Source: Pusillimonas sp. MFBS29 (GTDB lineage Bacteria > Pseudomonadota > Gammaproteobacteria > Burkholderiales > Burkholderiaceae_B). Taken from it: a stretch of 64,000 nucleotides of DNA. The notes beneath the pieces were generated by a model. The model ran no database searches, was not told the DNA's origin, and was given only the letters and a program-made list of their open reading frames with translations. Of the stretch, positions 19,781 to 30,086 are shown piece by piece. Where the stretch lies: positions 124,001 to 188,000 of the forward strand of contig NZ_JAJEWL010000004.1 in assembly GCF_020687695.1 (NCBI RefSeq), in the 5' to 3' direction. Positions within the stretch are counted from its first letter, which is position 1; each line of letters opens with the position of its first letter. Made by a program: the position numbers and the translations under genes.

Positions 19781-20311
19781 ATACTGCCGGCACTGGACTT
19801 CACCGAGGCTCAGCAGATCAGTACGCGCCTGCCTGAGGGGCAATGGGTGATTGCCGGTGAAAAAAATGCTGATCCTTTTCCGGGATGCCTGAGCTACGAC
19901 CCACTGGCGCTCTCGGGAGCCAACGTACAGGGGCGCGATGTGGTGTATGCCACCAGCAACGGAACGGTCGCCCTGCGCCGGGCGGCGTACTTTTCTCAAA
20001 TCTATGCAGCCAGCCTGAGAAACGGACGCGCCGTCGCCGACCATGTGATCAAGCACACCGAATCCGAAGATATCGTCCTTATCTGCTCGGGATCGCTTGG
20101 GCGCTTCAGCCTGGAAGATTTTTACGGTGCCGGGTACTTGATCCGATGCCTGCAAGAAGCATCAAACCATTCATTTATATGCAGTGACGCCGCGCTGGCA
20201 GCAGAGATGGTATGGAATGACCGCCCGCCCTCCGAGGTTATCCGTGCTGCACGGCTGGGTCGACTGATGCTTGATCGCGGCATGGCGGCAAGTCTGGACT
20301 ACGTAAGCTAG
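19781..20311 (+). pseudogene. 2-phosphosulfolactate phosphatase (ComB) family, C-terminal remnant
   Basis: The frame encodes the C-terminal two thirds of a ComB-family protein: VIAGEKNADPFPGCLSYD, then VVYATSNGTVAL, the segment SLRNGRAVADHV and the stretch VLICSGSLGRFSLEDFYGAG, all family features. The N-terminal part with the RATTT-like motif is missing. A GTG at 19847 could start a shorter product, but the catalytic N-terminal half would be lost. In archaea this enzyme makes coenzyme M; in bacteria the family role is often unknown. It faces the acyl-CoA synthetase remnant head to head. Confidence 0.75.
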
Positions 20312-20448
20312 CTGGATTGCAGCACGGTTGTGCCGCAATTTATAGAAGGCGAAGTACGGGACGTCGGATAGGCAGCACCCATCCTCTGCTCCAGCTGTCA
20401 CCTGTGGTTAAATCCAGCCATTCATAAATACGCAATAGAACAAAAACC

Positions 20449-21219
20449 ATGAACCGTATAGGAATTATGGCGGCGCTGCATGACGAGATCGCCGCCTTGC
20501 TGGAGGCCATGGGGCCTAACGCGCATGTCCATCGCATCGGCTTGCGGGATTACTACGTGGGCCAGGTAGGCGTACGCGAGTGCGTCGTGGTGCTGGCGCG
20601 AATAGGCAAAGTGGCTGCGGCCGCCACGGCCGTCACGCTGATTCGTGAATTCCAGGCCAACGCCCTGGTCTTTACCGGGCTGGCCGGCGCGGTGGCCGAC
20701 GGCCCGCGCGTGGGCGACGTAGTCGTTGCCAATGCCCTTCTGCAGCACGACATGGATGCCAGCCCCTTGTTTCCCCGGCATGAAATACCGCTGCTGGGGC
20801 GCAGCCGGTTCGACACCCATGCCGGCCTGTCGGCATTAATGGCCCAATGCGCCCGGGATTATCTGGCCACCGACTTTCTGTCGGACATTGACCCTGATAC
20901 CAGTCAGACTTTCAGCCTGGGCGCGCCAACCGTACACACCGGCCTGATTGTCAGCGGTGACCGTTTCATCAATGACGCTGCCACCGTGCAGGCCTTGCAG
21001 TCGTCGTTGCCCGATGCCTTGTGCGTTGAAATGGAAGGTGCCGCCGTTGCCCAGGTCTGCCATGAGTACGGTGTGCCTTTTGGGGTGCTGCGCACCATCT
21101 CGGATCGTGCCGACGACACCGCCGGTGTTGATTTCAGCCGCTTCCTGGGCCGCGTCGCCCGGCACTATTCGGCAGGCATCCTGAAGCGTGTGCTGGAACA
21201 GACGCCGACTGATTTGTAA
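20449..21219 (+). CDS. mtnN: 5'-methylthioadenosine/S-adenosylhomocysteine nucleosidase
   Basis: This 256-residue enzyme would split methylthioadenosine and S-adenosylhomocysteine into adenine and the thioribose or ribosyl-homocysteine. It begins IGIMAALHDEI, typical for the family. It has the VFTGLAGAV glycine-rich motif, the substrate-binding VEMEGAAVAQVC segment (Met-Glu at the ribose site) and the SDRADD segment with the catalytic Asp. It is slightly longer than the E. coli protein (232) because of insertions around residues 95-150. It precedes argE by 133 bases. Confidence 0.9.
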   Translation: MNRIGIMAALHDEIAALLEAMGPNAHVHRIGLRDYYVGQVGVRECVVVLARIGKVAAAATAVTLIREFQANALVFTGLAGAVADGPRVGDVVVANALLQHDMDASPLFPRHEIPLLGRSRFDTHAGLSALMAQCARDYLATDFLSDIDPDTSQTFSLGAPTVHTGLIVSGDRFINDAATVQALQSSLPDALCVEMEGAAVAQVCHEYGVPFGVLRTISDRADDTAGVDFSRFLGRVARHYSAGILKRVLEQTPTDL

Positions 21220-21352
21220 CCGCAGTCGCAAAATCATGGGGATAACCCACCTGCACAACGGGAAAAAACATCACTACACTGGCCGCTCGAAACCCGGGGC
21301 GCTGCCCCGGAATGCACCGGGAATATCCCATGTATCTACGGAGAATACGGTA

Positions 21353-22504
21353 GTGAAGCCCCAATCGCTTGACATGATCACCCAACTCATCGGTTTCGAT
21401 ACCGTATCGCGCAACTCCAACCTGGAACTGATTCATTACGTACGCGACTACCTGGCCGGGCATGGGGTGGAAAGCCACCTGGTTATCAACGAAGAACAGA
21501 CCAAAGCCAATTTGTTTGCGACCGTCGGCCCCAATGTGGAAGGTGGTGTCGTGCTCTCGGGTCACACCGACGTAGTGCCCGTTGATGGCCAGCCGTGGGA
21601 TACCGATCCGTTCACCATCGTGCAAAAAGATGGTCGCCTGTACGGTCGCGGCACTTGCGACATGAAGGCCTTTTCGGCAATAGCGCTGGCCATGGTGCCC
21701 GACATGCTGAAGAAAGGCCTGAAGCGGCCCATCCATTTTGCGCTCAGCTACGACGAGGAAATCGGCTGCTTCGGTGCGCCATCCATGATAGACAGGCTGG
21801 TCACCGATATCGCCAAACCCAGCGCGGTGATCGTGGGCGAGCCCACCAGCATGCGGCCCATCGTGGCGCACAAGGGTATTGCCGCGCTGCGCACCACAGT
21901 AACCGGGTACGAGGCCCACTCGAGCCAGGTACATCGCGGCGTCAGCGCCGTCATGACCGCCGCCCGCCTGATCACCTTCATCGACGACATGATGGCCGAG
22001 AACAAGGCCAACGCCGATCCCGAATGCCGGTTCGTTCCCCCATACACCACATTGCACGTGGGTGTGGTGCATGGCGGTACGGCACTGAACATTATTTCGC
22101 GCGAATGCACTTTTACCTGGGACATCCGCATGCTGCCGGGCGACAACTGGCGCAGCTACCTGGATCGGTTCCAGGCGTATGTCGACACACTGCTGCCGGC
22201 CATGCAGGCCATTGCTCCCGGCGCTTCCATCCGCACCGAGATCCTGGCCGATGCCCCGCCCCTGCAGGATCAGGGGGGTGCCGCCCAGGAACTGGTGTTC
22301 GACCTGTGCGGCCACCAGGGCACAGGGGTGGTTCCTTATGCTGCCGAAGCCGGGCAATTCCAGGAACGTGGCTTCTCTGTCGTGCTGTGCGGGCCGGGCT
22401 CTATCGACCAGGCTCATCAGCCCAATGAATACATTGATATTTCCCAGGTTGCCGCGTGCGAAGAATTTCTGGATAAATTAACGGATCAACTGGCCAGTTC
22501 GTAA
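21353..22504 (+). CDS. argE: acetylornithine deacetylase-type M20 metallohydrolase
   Basis: This 383-residue enzyme of peptidase family M20 would remove the acetyl group from N-acetylornithine or a similar N-acyl amino acid. Zinc-site motifs are HTDVVPVDG, GRGTCDMKAF and YDEEIGCFGA, with the general base Glu pair at DEE. I place the start at the GTG at 21353, which has GGAG nine bases ahead; the ATG at 21374 is an alternative and the longer frame to 21188 is unlikely. Since a peptide-type ABC transporter follows 95 bases later, it may act on an imported N-acyl or dipeptide substrate and not in arginine synthesis. Confidence 0.88.
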   Translation: MKPQSLDMITQLIGFDTVSRNSNLELIHYVRDYLAGHGVESHLVINEEQTKANLFATVGPNVEGGVVLSGHTDVVPVDGQPWDTDPFTIVQKDGRLYGRGTCDMKAFSAIALAMVPDMLKKGLKRPIHFALSYDEEIGCFGAPSMIDRLVTDIAKPSAVIVGEPTSMRPIVAHKGIAALRTTVTGYEAHSSQVHRGVSAVMTAARLITFIDDMMAENKANADPECRFVPPYTTLHVGVVHGGTALNIISRECTFTWDIRMLPGDNWRSYLDRFQAYVDTLLPAMQAIAPGASIRTEILADAPPLQDQGGAAQELVFDLCGHQGTGVVPYAAEAGQFQERGFSVVLCGPGSIDQAHQPNEYIDISQVAACEEFLDKLTDQLASS

Positions 22505-22599
22505 GCGGGCTGCCAGACCATAAAGGGGTATCGCACACGCGCCAGCCCCGGCATCAACCACATTTAAACCGCCAACATTAAATATAGGCAGGAGACAAC

Positions 22600-24207
22600 A
22601 TGAAATTATCCAAGCTGTTCAAACATACGGCGATTGCCGCCACGCTGGCCCTTAGCCTGGGCCTGGGCCAGTCAGCGGCCGAAGCCAAAACCTTGCGCTG
22701 GGCCTATCAGGGCGACATGGCGTCGCTGGACCCCATGGCGCTGAATGAAACTTTCACGCTGGGTTTTCAAAGCTGGTTCTACGAAACACTTACCGCTTAC
22801 GACAAAGACCTGAAACTGGTGCCCATGCTGGCAGAGAGCTGGGAAAATCCTGAACCCACCAAATGGATCTTCCATTTGCGCAAGGGTGTCACCTTCCATG
22901 ACGGTAGCCCGTTTACCGCCGAAGACGTGATCTTTTCCTGGAAGCGCAGCCAGACACCAGGCTCCGACATGAAGGCCTACGGTGCCAAAGCGGCGGAAAT
23001 CAAAAAGATTGACGATCACACCATAGAAGTGATCACGCCCACGCCCAACCCCATCTTCCCTCGCGACTGGACCTTTCTGTACATCATGAGCAAGGACTGG
23101 GCCGAAAAGCACAACACCACCGAGGCGACCAACGTCAAGGGCGGGGAAAGCAATTACGCCAACCTGCATGAAAACGGCACGGGGCCCTTCACCATTGTCG
23201 ATCGCCAGCCCGACGTCAAGACCACACTCAAGCGCTACGACGGTTATTGGAACAAAGACATGCCCACCAATGTCACCGAAGTTGTGTTCCAGCCCATCTC
23301 TCAGGAATCCACGCGCGTAGCCGCCTTGATTTCCGGCGAAATGGACATCGTTATTCCAGTGCCCGTGCAAGACTGGCCACGCCTGGAAAGCGAGCCCAAC
23401 GTGAAGGTCATGAACGAACCCGAGGCACGTTCGGTTTTCATCGGCATGGACCAGCACCGTGATGAACTGCTGTTTTCCGATATAAAGGGCAAGAACCCCT
23501 TCAAGGACAAGCGTGTACGCCAGGCCATCGACCTGACGGTCGACACCAATGTGATCAACCAGAAGATCATGCGCGGCGCGGCAAAACCGTTGGGCACCCT
23601 GATCGGCGACAAGATCAATGGCTACGACGAGTCGTTTGGCGCACCCTACAAGACTGATCTGAAAAAGGCAAAGGAGCTGATGGTCGAAGCCGGTTACCCC
23701 GACGGTTTCAGCGTTCAGCTTGACTGCCCGAACGATCGCTACGTCAACGACGAGAAAATCTGCCAGGCAGTGGCCAGCATGCTGGCACGCATAGGCATCA
23801 AGATCGATCTGCTGGCACAAACCAAGTCGAAGTACTTCGCCAAGGTTCTGCTGCAAGCCGGCAACAATACCAGCATGTACTTGCTGGGCTGGACTCCCAG
23901 CTCGATCGACGCTGCCAACTCGCTGACCAATCTGGTTTCCTGCCGCAACCCCAAGACTGCCGCAGGGCAGTTCAACCTGGGCGGATACTGCAACAAGGAA
24001 ATCGACGCACTGACGGCCAAGATCGATACCGAAACCGATCAGGAAAAGCGCAACGCAATGATCAAGCAGGCCTTTACCATGCTGCACAACGACTACGGCT
24101 ATCTGCCTCTGCACCAGCAGCCCATGTCGTGGGGCGTGCGCAAGGGCATCGAGCTTGCTCAGCGCGGCGACGACGTGCTTGATATCCGTAATGTAGTGAT
24201 GCCGTAA
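22600..24207 (+). CDS. peptide ABC transporter substrate-binding protein (SBP family 5)
   Basis: This 535-residue periplasmic binding protein has a signal peptide ending near AAEAK and family-5 segments including DPMALNETFT, the KWIFHLRKGVTFHDGSPFTAEDV motif and NGTGPFTIV. Such proteins bind di- or oligopeptides, nickel or glutathione. GGCAGGAG precedes its ATG. It opens a complete transporter set with two permeases and one double ATPase. The ligand cannot be deduced. Confidence 0.92.
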   Translation: MKLSKLFKHTAIAATLALSLGLGQSAAEAKTLRWAYQGDMASLDPMALNETFTLGFQSWFYETLTAYDKDLKLVPMLAESWENPEPTKWIFHLRKGVTFHDGSPFTAEDVIFSWKRSQTPGSDMKAYGAKAAEIKKIDDHTIEVITPTPNPIFPRDWTFLYIMSKDWAEKHNTTEATNVKGGESNYANLHENGTGPFTIVDRQPDVKTTLKRYDGYWNKDMPTNVTEVVFQPISQESTRVAALISGEMDIVIPVPVQDWPRLESEPNVKVMNEPEARSVFIGMDQHRDELLFSDIKGKNPFKDKRVRQAIDLTVDTNVINQKIMRGAAKPLGTLIGDKINGYDESFGAPYKTDLKKAKELMVEAGYPDGFSVQLDCPNDRYVNDEKICQAVASMLARIGIKIDLLAQTKSKYFAKVLLQAGNNTSMYLLGWTPSSIDAANSLTNLVSCRNPKTAAGQFNLGGYCNKEIDALTAKIDTETDQEKRNAMIKQAFTMLHNDYGYLPLHQQPMSWGVRKGIELAQRGDDVLDIRNVVMP

Positions 24208-24213
24208 ACGCTT

Positions 24214-25185
24214 ATGCTGGGCTTTATCACCCGACGGATCCTGCAGTCCGTCTTCGTTATGCTGGCCGTCGGGTTCATTGCATTTGGCATGTTCCGCTAC
24301 GTCGGAGACCCCATCAACAACATGGTGGGGCAGGACACCACCATGGAACAAAGGGCCGAGCTGCGCAAGCAGCTTGGCCTGGATGATCCGTTCCTGGTGC
24401 AATATGCACGCTTCATCAGCAACGCTGCACAAGGCGATTTCGGCATGTCCTATCGCCAGCGACGCCCGGTCAGCGAGCTGATCGAAAGCCGCCTGCCGGC
24501 CACGCTGGAACTGTCTTTCGTATCAGCCCTGATTGCGCTGTGCCTGGGTATTCCCATGGGCATCTATACCGCCCTCAGGCGCAATGGTGTGCTGTCGCGC
24601 AGCTTCATGACCCTGTCGCTGATCGGCATTTCATTACCCACCTTCCTGATCGGTATCCTGATGATCCTGGTCTTCGGGGTCATGCTGCGCTGGCTGCCCA
24701 GTTTCGGCCGCGGCGAAGTCGTTGATCTGGGCTGGTGGACCACAGGCTTGCTTACTGTCAGCGGCTGGCAATCGCTGATCATGCCGGCGTTCACGCTGGC
24801 CCTGTTCCAGATGACACTGATCATGCGACTGGTACGTGCCGAGATGCTTGAAGTACTGCAGACCGATTTCATTAAGTTTGCCCGTGCTCGCGGACTGCCC
24901 GAACGCATGATCAACTTCCGCCACGCCCTGAAAAATACGCTGGTGCCGGTCATTACCATTACCGGGCTGCAACTGGGCTCCATCATTGCGTTCTCGATTA
25001 TTACGGAAACGGTGTTCCAGTGGCCGGGCATGGGCTTGCTGTTCATCCAGTCCATCGGCGTGGTCGATATCCCGGTCATGGCCGCCTACCTGTTGCTGAT
25101 CGCCTTCTTTTTCGTGGTGATCAACCTCATTGTCGATCTGCTGTATTTTGCGGTTGATCCACGCTTGCGCGTACAAAGAAACTAG
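24214..25185 (+). CDS. peptide ABC transporter permease (DppB type)
   Basis: This 323-residue membrane protein begins with the typical MLGFITRRILQSVFVML and has six hydrophobic segments. The EAA loop (RAEMLEVLQTDFIKFARARGLPE) contacts the ATPase. It starts 6 bases after the binding protein stop. It forms the channel with the next gene. Confidence 0.93.
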   Translation: MLGFITRRILQSVFVMLAVGFIAFGMFRYVGDPINNMVGQDTTMEQRAELRKQLGLDDPFLVQYARFISNAAQGDFGMSYRQRRPVSELIESRLPATLELSFVSALIALCLGIPMGIYTALRRNGVLSRSFMTLSLIGISLPTFLIGILMILVFGVMLRWLPSFGRGEVVDLGWWTTGLLTVSGWQSLIMPAFTLALFQMTLIMRLVRAEMLEVLQTDFIKFARARGLPERMINFRHALKNTLVPVITITGLQLGSIIAFSIITETVFQWPGMGLLFIQSIGVVDIPVMAAYLLLIAFFFVVINLIVDLLYFAVDPRLRVQRN

Positions 25186-25197
25186 AAGGCCTTGAAG

Positions 25198-26115
25198 ATG
25201 ACTCAAAGCGCCCTGTCCCGCGCCTATCAAAGCGATATCTTTTACAGTTTTCGCCGTTCGCCCACCGCAATCATTTCTGCGGTGGTCGCCCTGACAATTT
25301 TTATCTGTGCACTGTTTGCACCGCTTATCGCGCCGCACGATCCGTTCAACCTGGCCACGCTTGACCTGCTCGATGCCAACATTCCGCCGGTATGGAACGA
25401 AAATGGCGACGCACGCTTTCTTCTGGGCACCGACGACCAGGGTCGGGATATGCTCTCGGCCATCTTCTATGGTTCGCGCATCTCGCTGCTGGTGGGATTC
25501 GCGTCGGTGCTGTTCTCGCTCGTGATCGGTGTATCGCTGGGCCTGATCAGCGGCTATGTCGGCGGGCGCGTCGACAGCATCATCATGCGCATTGCCGATG
25601 TGCAGCTGTCGTTTCCGGCCATCCTGATTGCGCTGCTGATCGACGGCATCGCCCGGGGGCTGCTGCCGCGTGATTCCCACGATGAACTCTCGCTATATGT
25701 ACTGATCTTCGCCATTGGCATCTCGGGCTGGGTTCAGTACGCACGCACGGTACGCGGCGCCACCATGGTCGAGCGCAACAAGGAATATGTACAGGCGGCG
25801 CGCCTGATCGGCATGCGGCCCTTCATGATTCTGCGGCGCCATGTATTGCCCAATGTGCTTGGCCCGGTACTGGTCATTGCCACCATACACCTGGCCATCG
25901 CCATCATCACCGAAGCCACGCTGTCGTTCCTGGGCGTTGGCATTCCGCCAACCACGCCATCCCTGGGTACGCTGATCCGTATCGGCAACAGCTACCTGTT
26001 CTCGGGCGACTGGTGGATATCCATCTTCCCGGGTGTTGCCCTGGTGCTGCTGGCGCTGTCCGTCAATCTGCTGGGTGACTGGCTGCGCGACGCACTCAAC
26101 CCCAAGTTACGCTGA
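25198..26115 (+). CDS. peptide ABC transporter permease (DppC type)
   Basis: This 305-residue membrane protein is the second channel subunit, with an N-terminal cytoplasmic segment, GTDDQGRDMLSAIFYG before the second helix (a DppC hallmark) and an EAA-like loop with YVQAARLIGMR. A TTG at 25192 would add two residues, but the ATG at 25198 is preferred. Confidence 0.93.
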   Translation: MTQSALSRAYQSDIFYSFRRSPTAIISAVVALTIFICALFAPLIAPHDPFNLATLDLLDANIPPVWNENGDARFLLGTDDQGRDMLSAIFYGSRISLLVGFASVLFSLVIGVSLGLISGYVGGRVDSIIMRIADVQLSFPAILIALLIDGIARGLLPRDSHDELSLYVLIFAIGISGWVQYARTVRGATMVERNKEYVQAARLIGMRPFMILRRHVLPNVLGPVLVIATIHLAIAIITEATLSFLGVGIPPTTPSLGTLIRIGNSYLFSGDWWISIFPGVALVLLALSVNLLGDWLRDALNPKLR

Positions 26116-26122
26116 GTCTGTC

Positions 26123-27874
26123 ATGGCACTACTCGACATTCAACAACTGCATATCGAATTCAACAGCCGGCGCGGCAACGTGGTGGCCATCCAGGATGTC
26201 AGTCTTTCTCTCGAGAAGGGCGACATACTGGGGGTGGTCGGTGAATCGGGGGCAGGCAAATCCACGATAGGCAACGCCGTCATTGGCCTGCTTGAGCCGC
26301 CCGGAAAAATGACCGCCGGCACAGTACTGCTGAACGGGGAGCGCATCGACACCTTGCCCGCCCCGGCCTTTCGCAAGGTGCGCGGACGCCGTATCGGCAT
26401 GATCTTCCAGGATCCGCTAACCTCGCTCGACCCGCTGCAAACCATAGAAAGCCAGCTGGTCGAAACCATGCAGGTACACCTGGACATCAACGCTAATGAA
26501 GCACGTGAGCGCGCCATTGCCCTGCTTGAAAGCGTCGGCATAGAACAGGCCGCCGTGCGCCTCAAGCTTTATCCGCATCAGTTCTCGGGCGGCATGCGCC
26601 AGCGCGTGGTCATTGCCCTGGCGCTATGCTGCGAACCGGAAGTCATCATTGCCGATGAACCTACAACCGCGCTCGACGTTTCCATCCAGGCGCAAATTCT
26701 TGACCTGCTAAGAAAGCTTTGCAAAGAGAAGCAGGTCGGCATGATCATCATCACCCATGACATGGGTGTGATTGCAGAAATCACCGACCGGGTTGCCGTG
26801 CTGTATCGGGGCAAGCTGGTTGAAGAAGGCGCCACCCGCCAGATCCTTGGCCGTCCTGAACACCCCTATACCAAGAGCCTGATTTCGGCTGTGCCGCGTT
26901 CAGACATCAAGCTCAGCCGCTTCCCCATGGTCAGCTACATCGAAGCCGACAACACGCATATCCGTAACGAATCCAGCAACCTGGCCACCGCCATGGAATG
27001 GATAGGTGCGCAGCAGGATTTTGGCGAGCAATCAGACAGTCCGCTGATCCAGGTGCAAGACCTGGGCATGCGGTTTGTTTTGAAGGATGCTTTTCTGAAG
27101 CGCCACCGGATCACGCTGGACGCGGTCAAGGATGTGAATTTTTCTATCAACAAGGGCGAAGTCTTTGGCCTGGTGGGCGAGTCGGGCTCGGGCAAGTCGA
27201 CCGTGGCCCGCCTGATCGCCGGTCTGTACCAGACCCGCAGCGGCTCCGTGAGTTTCAACGGCAGCGTCATCACCGCATTGAACGACCAAAAAGCCATCAA
27301 TGCTTTCCGTCGCCAGATCCAGATGGTGTTCCAGGATCCGTTCTCGTCATTGAATCCGCGCATGCGCATTCTGGACATCGTGGCCGAACCCATCCGTTTT
27401 CACAAGCTGGCAGCCACCGAGGCCGCCACCCGCCGCATCGTGGGCGGCCTGCTTGACTACGTGGGTTTGGGTGAGCAGGCCTTGTCCAGATTTCCGCACG
27501 AATTTTCGGGCGGGCAGCGCCAGCGTATTTGCATTGCGCGCGCACTGGCCACACGCCCGCGCTTTCTGATCTGCGATGAACCCACTTCAGCCCTGGACGT
27601 CTCGATTCAGGCGCAAATCCTGAATTTGCTGAAAGACCTTCAGGAAAGCCTGGGCCTGACCATGCTGTTCATCAGCCATGACCTGCCCGTGATCCGGCAA
27701 ATGTGCGACCGGGTTGGCGTCATGCGCCACGGCGAACTGCTTGAAGTGGCCGACACCGAAGCGCTGTTCTCGTCTCCCCAGCACGACTACACACGCCACT
27801 TGCTGTCGTTGATGCCCGAACTCGATTTTCTGTCGCGTGAGGGCCTGGACGTGGCCGAAGGCAGCGCCGCTTAG
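26123..27874 (+). CDS. peptide ABC transporter double ATPase (DppD-DppF fusion)
   Basis: This 583-residue protein has two complete nucleotide-binding domains in one chain, equal to DppD plus DppF. Walker A GESGAGKS is at residues 40-47 and signature FSGGMRQR near 155 for the first. GESGSGKS near 353 and FSGGQRQR near 463 mark the second. After the first domain there is the peptide-transporter-type region ([12 protein letters not shown]), though its iron-sulfur-type cysteine cluster is not apparent. The ATG at 26123 lies 7 bases after the permease stop. The fused layout is like GsiA. Confidence 0.92.
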   Translation: MALLDIQQLHIEFNSRRGNVVAIQDVSLSLEKGDILGVVGESGAGKSTIGNAVIGLLEPPGKMTAGTVLLNGERIDTLPAPAFRKVRGRRIGMIFQDPLTSLDPLQTIESQLVETMQVHLDINANEARERAIALLESVGIEQAAVRLKLYPHQFSGGMRQRVVIALALCCEPEVIIADEPTTALDVSIQAQILDLLRKLCKEKQVGMIIITHDMGVIAEITDRVAVLYRGKLVEEGATRQILGRPEHPYTKSLISAVPRSDIKLSRFPMVSYIEADNTHIRNESSNLATAMEWIGAQQDFGEQSDSPLIQVQDLGMRFVLKDAFLKRHRITLDAVKDVNFSINKGEVFGLVGESGSGKSTVARLIAGLYQTRSGSVSFNGSVITALNDQKAINAFRRQIQMVFQDPFSSLNPRMRILDIVAEPIRFHKLAATEAATRRIVGGLLDYVGLGEQALSRFPHEFSGGQRQRICIARALATRPRFLICDEPTSALDVSIQAQILNLLKDLQESLGLTMLFISHDLPVIRQMCDRVGVMRHGELLEVADTEALFSSPQHDYTRHLLSLMPELDFLSREGLDVAEGSAA

Positions 27875-27994
27875 GAAGCGCCCAGCCCGCACGAGCCATC
27901 GATCCAAACGACTCAAGCCATATCATTTTAGTATGCAATCAAAAAACTAAGTATTGGCCTGAAAGGAATGCTGCCGGTAAAGTACCTAGGTGTT

Positions 27995-28013
27995 GGTCTG
28001 GAAAAACCAGACC
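27995..28013. repeat. perfect inverted repeat before the 28042 oxidase gene
   Basis: GGTCTGG (27995-28001) and CCAGACC (28007-28013) flank AAAAA. TGTT and AACA stand a little further out. It lies 28 bases ahead of the oxidase start and has no T-run, so it is better as an operator or leader hairpin than a terminator. Confidence 0.5.
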
Positions 28014-28041
28014 CTTAACAAGACCAAAACCGGGCATTGCG

Positions 28042-29163
28042 GTGGATAAGAAATCTTTTGACGTGGTGATTGTAGGCGGTGGTATCCACGGCTGTGCAAG
28101 TGCATTTTTTCTCGCGCGTAGGGGAATGCGCGTGGCAGTGCTGGAATCGGATTACTGCGGACGCCATGCCTCGGGCGTGAATGCTGGCGGTGTGCGAACA
28201 CTGGGCAGGCCAGTAGCGGAAATCCCCTTGACGTTGGCATCCAGCGAGCTATGGCATCAAATGGATGCGCTTACCGGTGATAGCGGTGGCTTTGTGGCGC
28301 AAGGGCAAATCAAGGTTTCGGAAACCGATGACGAAATCAAGATACTGCAAGAGCGCGTCGCGTTGCTACAATCCCACGGATTTCACCATGAGGTACTGAT
28401 CGATAAGGACGCGGTACATGAGATCGTGCCTTCGATCGCGTCGCACGTTACCGCTGGAATTTGGGTGAAGTCCGACGGCTTTGCCCTGCCATATCGCAGC
28501 GTGACGGCATTTCGGCGCGCAGCGCAAGCAAACGGCGCCTTAGTTCTGGAAAACTGCCCCGTCACTCGGGTGAACCAGAGCGGTTCCAGTTGGCAGATAA
28601 CAAGCAGCCAAGGCACCTTTGAAAGCGAATACCTGGTCATTTCAGCTGGCGCGTGGTCAGGCAAGATCGCGGCTCAACTCGGAGAATCCGTACCAGTCAC
28701 ACCGGGCGGCCTGATGCTGATGGTCACGCAAAGATTACCGCATTTTATTGATCCGGTGGTCGGCGCCACCGGGCGAGGCCTTTCTTTCAAACAGTTTGAT
28801 AACGGAACCGTAGTCATTGGCGGCGAATTAAATTGCGGGATTGATATTGACGAGGCGCATGCAGAGCTGGATTTCTCTGGGCTGGCCAATAGCGCCCGCA
28901 TTGTGTCAGATTTATTCCCATTTCTTGAGCAGATTTCCATCAATCGAGCATGGTCAGGCGTGGAAGGCTTTACGCCCGATCATATGCCTGTCATCGGGCC
29001 GAGCCTGACCGCATCCAAATTGATCTACGCCTGTGGATTTTCGTCGAGTGGATTCCAGCTAGGACCCGCTTCCGGGCGCGCGGTATCCGAGCTGATACTG
29101 GATGGCGCAAGCCAGGTGGATATCAGTGGGCTGTCGTTGAGTCGCTTTACGCCTGGGAATTAG
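28042..29163 (+). CDS. FAD-dependent D-amino-acid/glycine oxidase-type enzyme (DAO family)
   Basis: This 373-residue flavoprotein has the N-terminal dinucleotide-binding motif VVIVGGGIHGCASAFFL with ES as the ribose-binding acidic end of the second strand, and the DAO-family C-terminal segment YACGFSSSGFQLGPASGRAVSELI. Such enzymes oxidise secondary or primary amines of amino acids to imines. It starts with a GTG at 28042 with only a weak ribosome site. Its end overlaps the convergent LysR gene by 17 bases. It faces the larger oxidase locus and may be controlled by the same LysR. Confidence 0.88.
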   Translation: MDKKSFDVVIVGGGIHGCASAFFLARRGMRVAVLESDYCGRHASGVNAGGVRTLGRPVAEIPLTLASSELWHQMDALTGDSGGFVAQGQIKVSETDDEIKILQERVALLQSHGFHHEVLIDKDAVHEIVPSIASHVTAGIWVKSDGFALPYRSVTAFRRAAQANGALVLENCPVTRVNQSGSSWQITSSQGTFESEYLVISAGAWSGKIAAQLGESVPVTPGGLMLMVTQRLPHFIDPVVGATGRGLSFKQFDNGTVVIGGELNCGIDIDEAHAELDFSGLANSARIVSDLFPFLEQISINRAWSGVEGFTPDHMPVIGPSLTASKLIYACGFSSSGFQLGPASGRAVSELILDGASQVDISGLSLSRFTPGN

Positions 29164-30067
29164 CTGCGAACGCCAGCAAGTCTTGAGTAAGAGTTGTGCG
29201 TACTATGTCGGCAAACCGAGAGGCCAGTACGCTATCAGGCCGGTGTCTGGGGCTGAGCATGTACACCGGAAAATCAACGCGCGGCGAGAACGGCTTGATA
29301 GTCAAGCCGCCCGCAATATAATCTTTTGCCACCAGCGGATTAACAATGCTGACGCCTAAGCCATCCTTCACCATGCAACATACTGTTGACAGAAACTCGG
29401 TTTCTACCAGCATGGTACGCATGATGTTCTCGTGCTCAAATAGTGCATCTATACGCTCGCGCAAGCCATCGTGATGCGACAGTGACACAAAGGCCTCACC
29501 TTCCAAGTCGCGTGCTTCAATCATGGCGTGGCTCTCCAGGCGATGGCCTGGCGGCAATACACATACGCCGCGTGCATCAACCAGTTTTTCTGTTTTGACA
29601 TCATTTGAGTTGCCGCCACCCGCGTAAACAGCAAAGGCCAAGTCACATAGCTGGGAGGAAATGAGCTGCTCGATAGTGGCTGAATTGTTCGTGCGCACAG
29701 ACACGGTGACACCAGGGCTAGCATCGGAAAACCGTCGCACCACGCCGGAGATAAAACCCATACCCAATGCTGGCGCAGTAGCAATGCGCAGCCTGCCTGA
29801 ACCAAAACGTTTGATGTTATGGGCCGTTTCCCTAAGGGTTTTCAGACCCAGATAGTAGCGTTCGACCTCTTTGAAGAACGCAATGGCTTCGTCGGTGGGA
29901 TGAAGTTTGTTCCCGACACGCTCGAATAGCGACATCTGGAGCTCGTGCTCGAGATGCGCAATCATTCGACTGACATTGGGCTGCGTAGTATGAATATCAC
30001 GAGCCGCAATGGTCATCGAGCCGGACAGCATGACCGCCCGGAAGGCCTCGATGTTTTTAGGATTCAT
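29147..30067 (-). CDS. LysR-family regulator of the oxidase locus
   Basis: This 306-residue protein has a LysR helix-turn-helix at residues about 1-60 (MTIAARDIHTTQPNVSRMIAHLE) and a C-terminal effector domain. The resemblance is to regulators of opine and arginine-derived catabolism (OccR/NocR group), in line with the context, but that is inference. The frame reaches back to 30172 but MNPKNIEAFRAVMLSG is the natural start, at 30067. It is last in the leftward gene run and overlaps the end of the DAO gene. Confidence 0.88.
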   Translation of the reverse strand: MNPKNIEAFRAVMLSGSMTIAARDIHTTQPNVSRMIAHLEHELQMSLFERVGNKLHPTDEAIAFFKEVERYYLGLKTLRETAHNIKRFGSGRLRIATAPALGMGFISGVVRRFSDASPGVTVSVRTNNSATIEQLISSQLCDLAFAVYAGGGNSNDVKTEKLVDARGVCVLPPGHRLESHAMIEARDLEGEAFVSLSHHDGLRERIDALFEHENIMRTMLVETEFLSTVCCMVKDGLGVSIVNPLVAKDYIAGGLTIKPFSPRVDFPVYMLSPRHRPDSVLASRFADIVRTTLTQDLLAFAANSQA

Positions 30068-30086
30068 ACTGCCATTGTATGACGTA

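Noticed and set aside
22672-24432. 586-codon open frame on the minus strand
   Set aside because: It is a shadow of the binding protein and permease genes, with no recognisable motifs.
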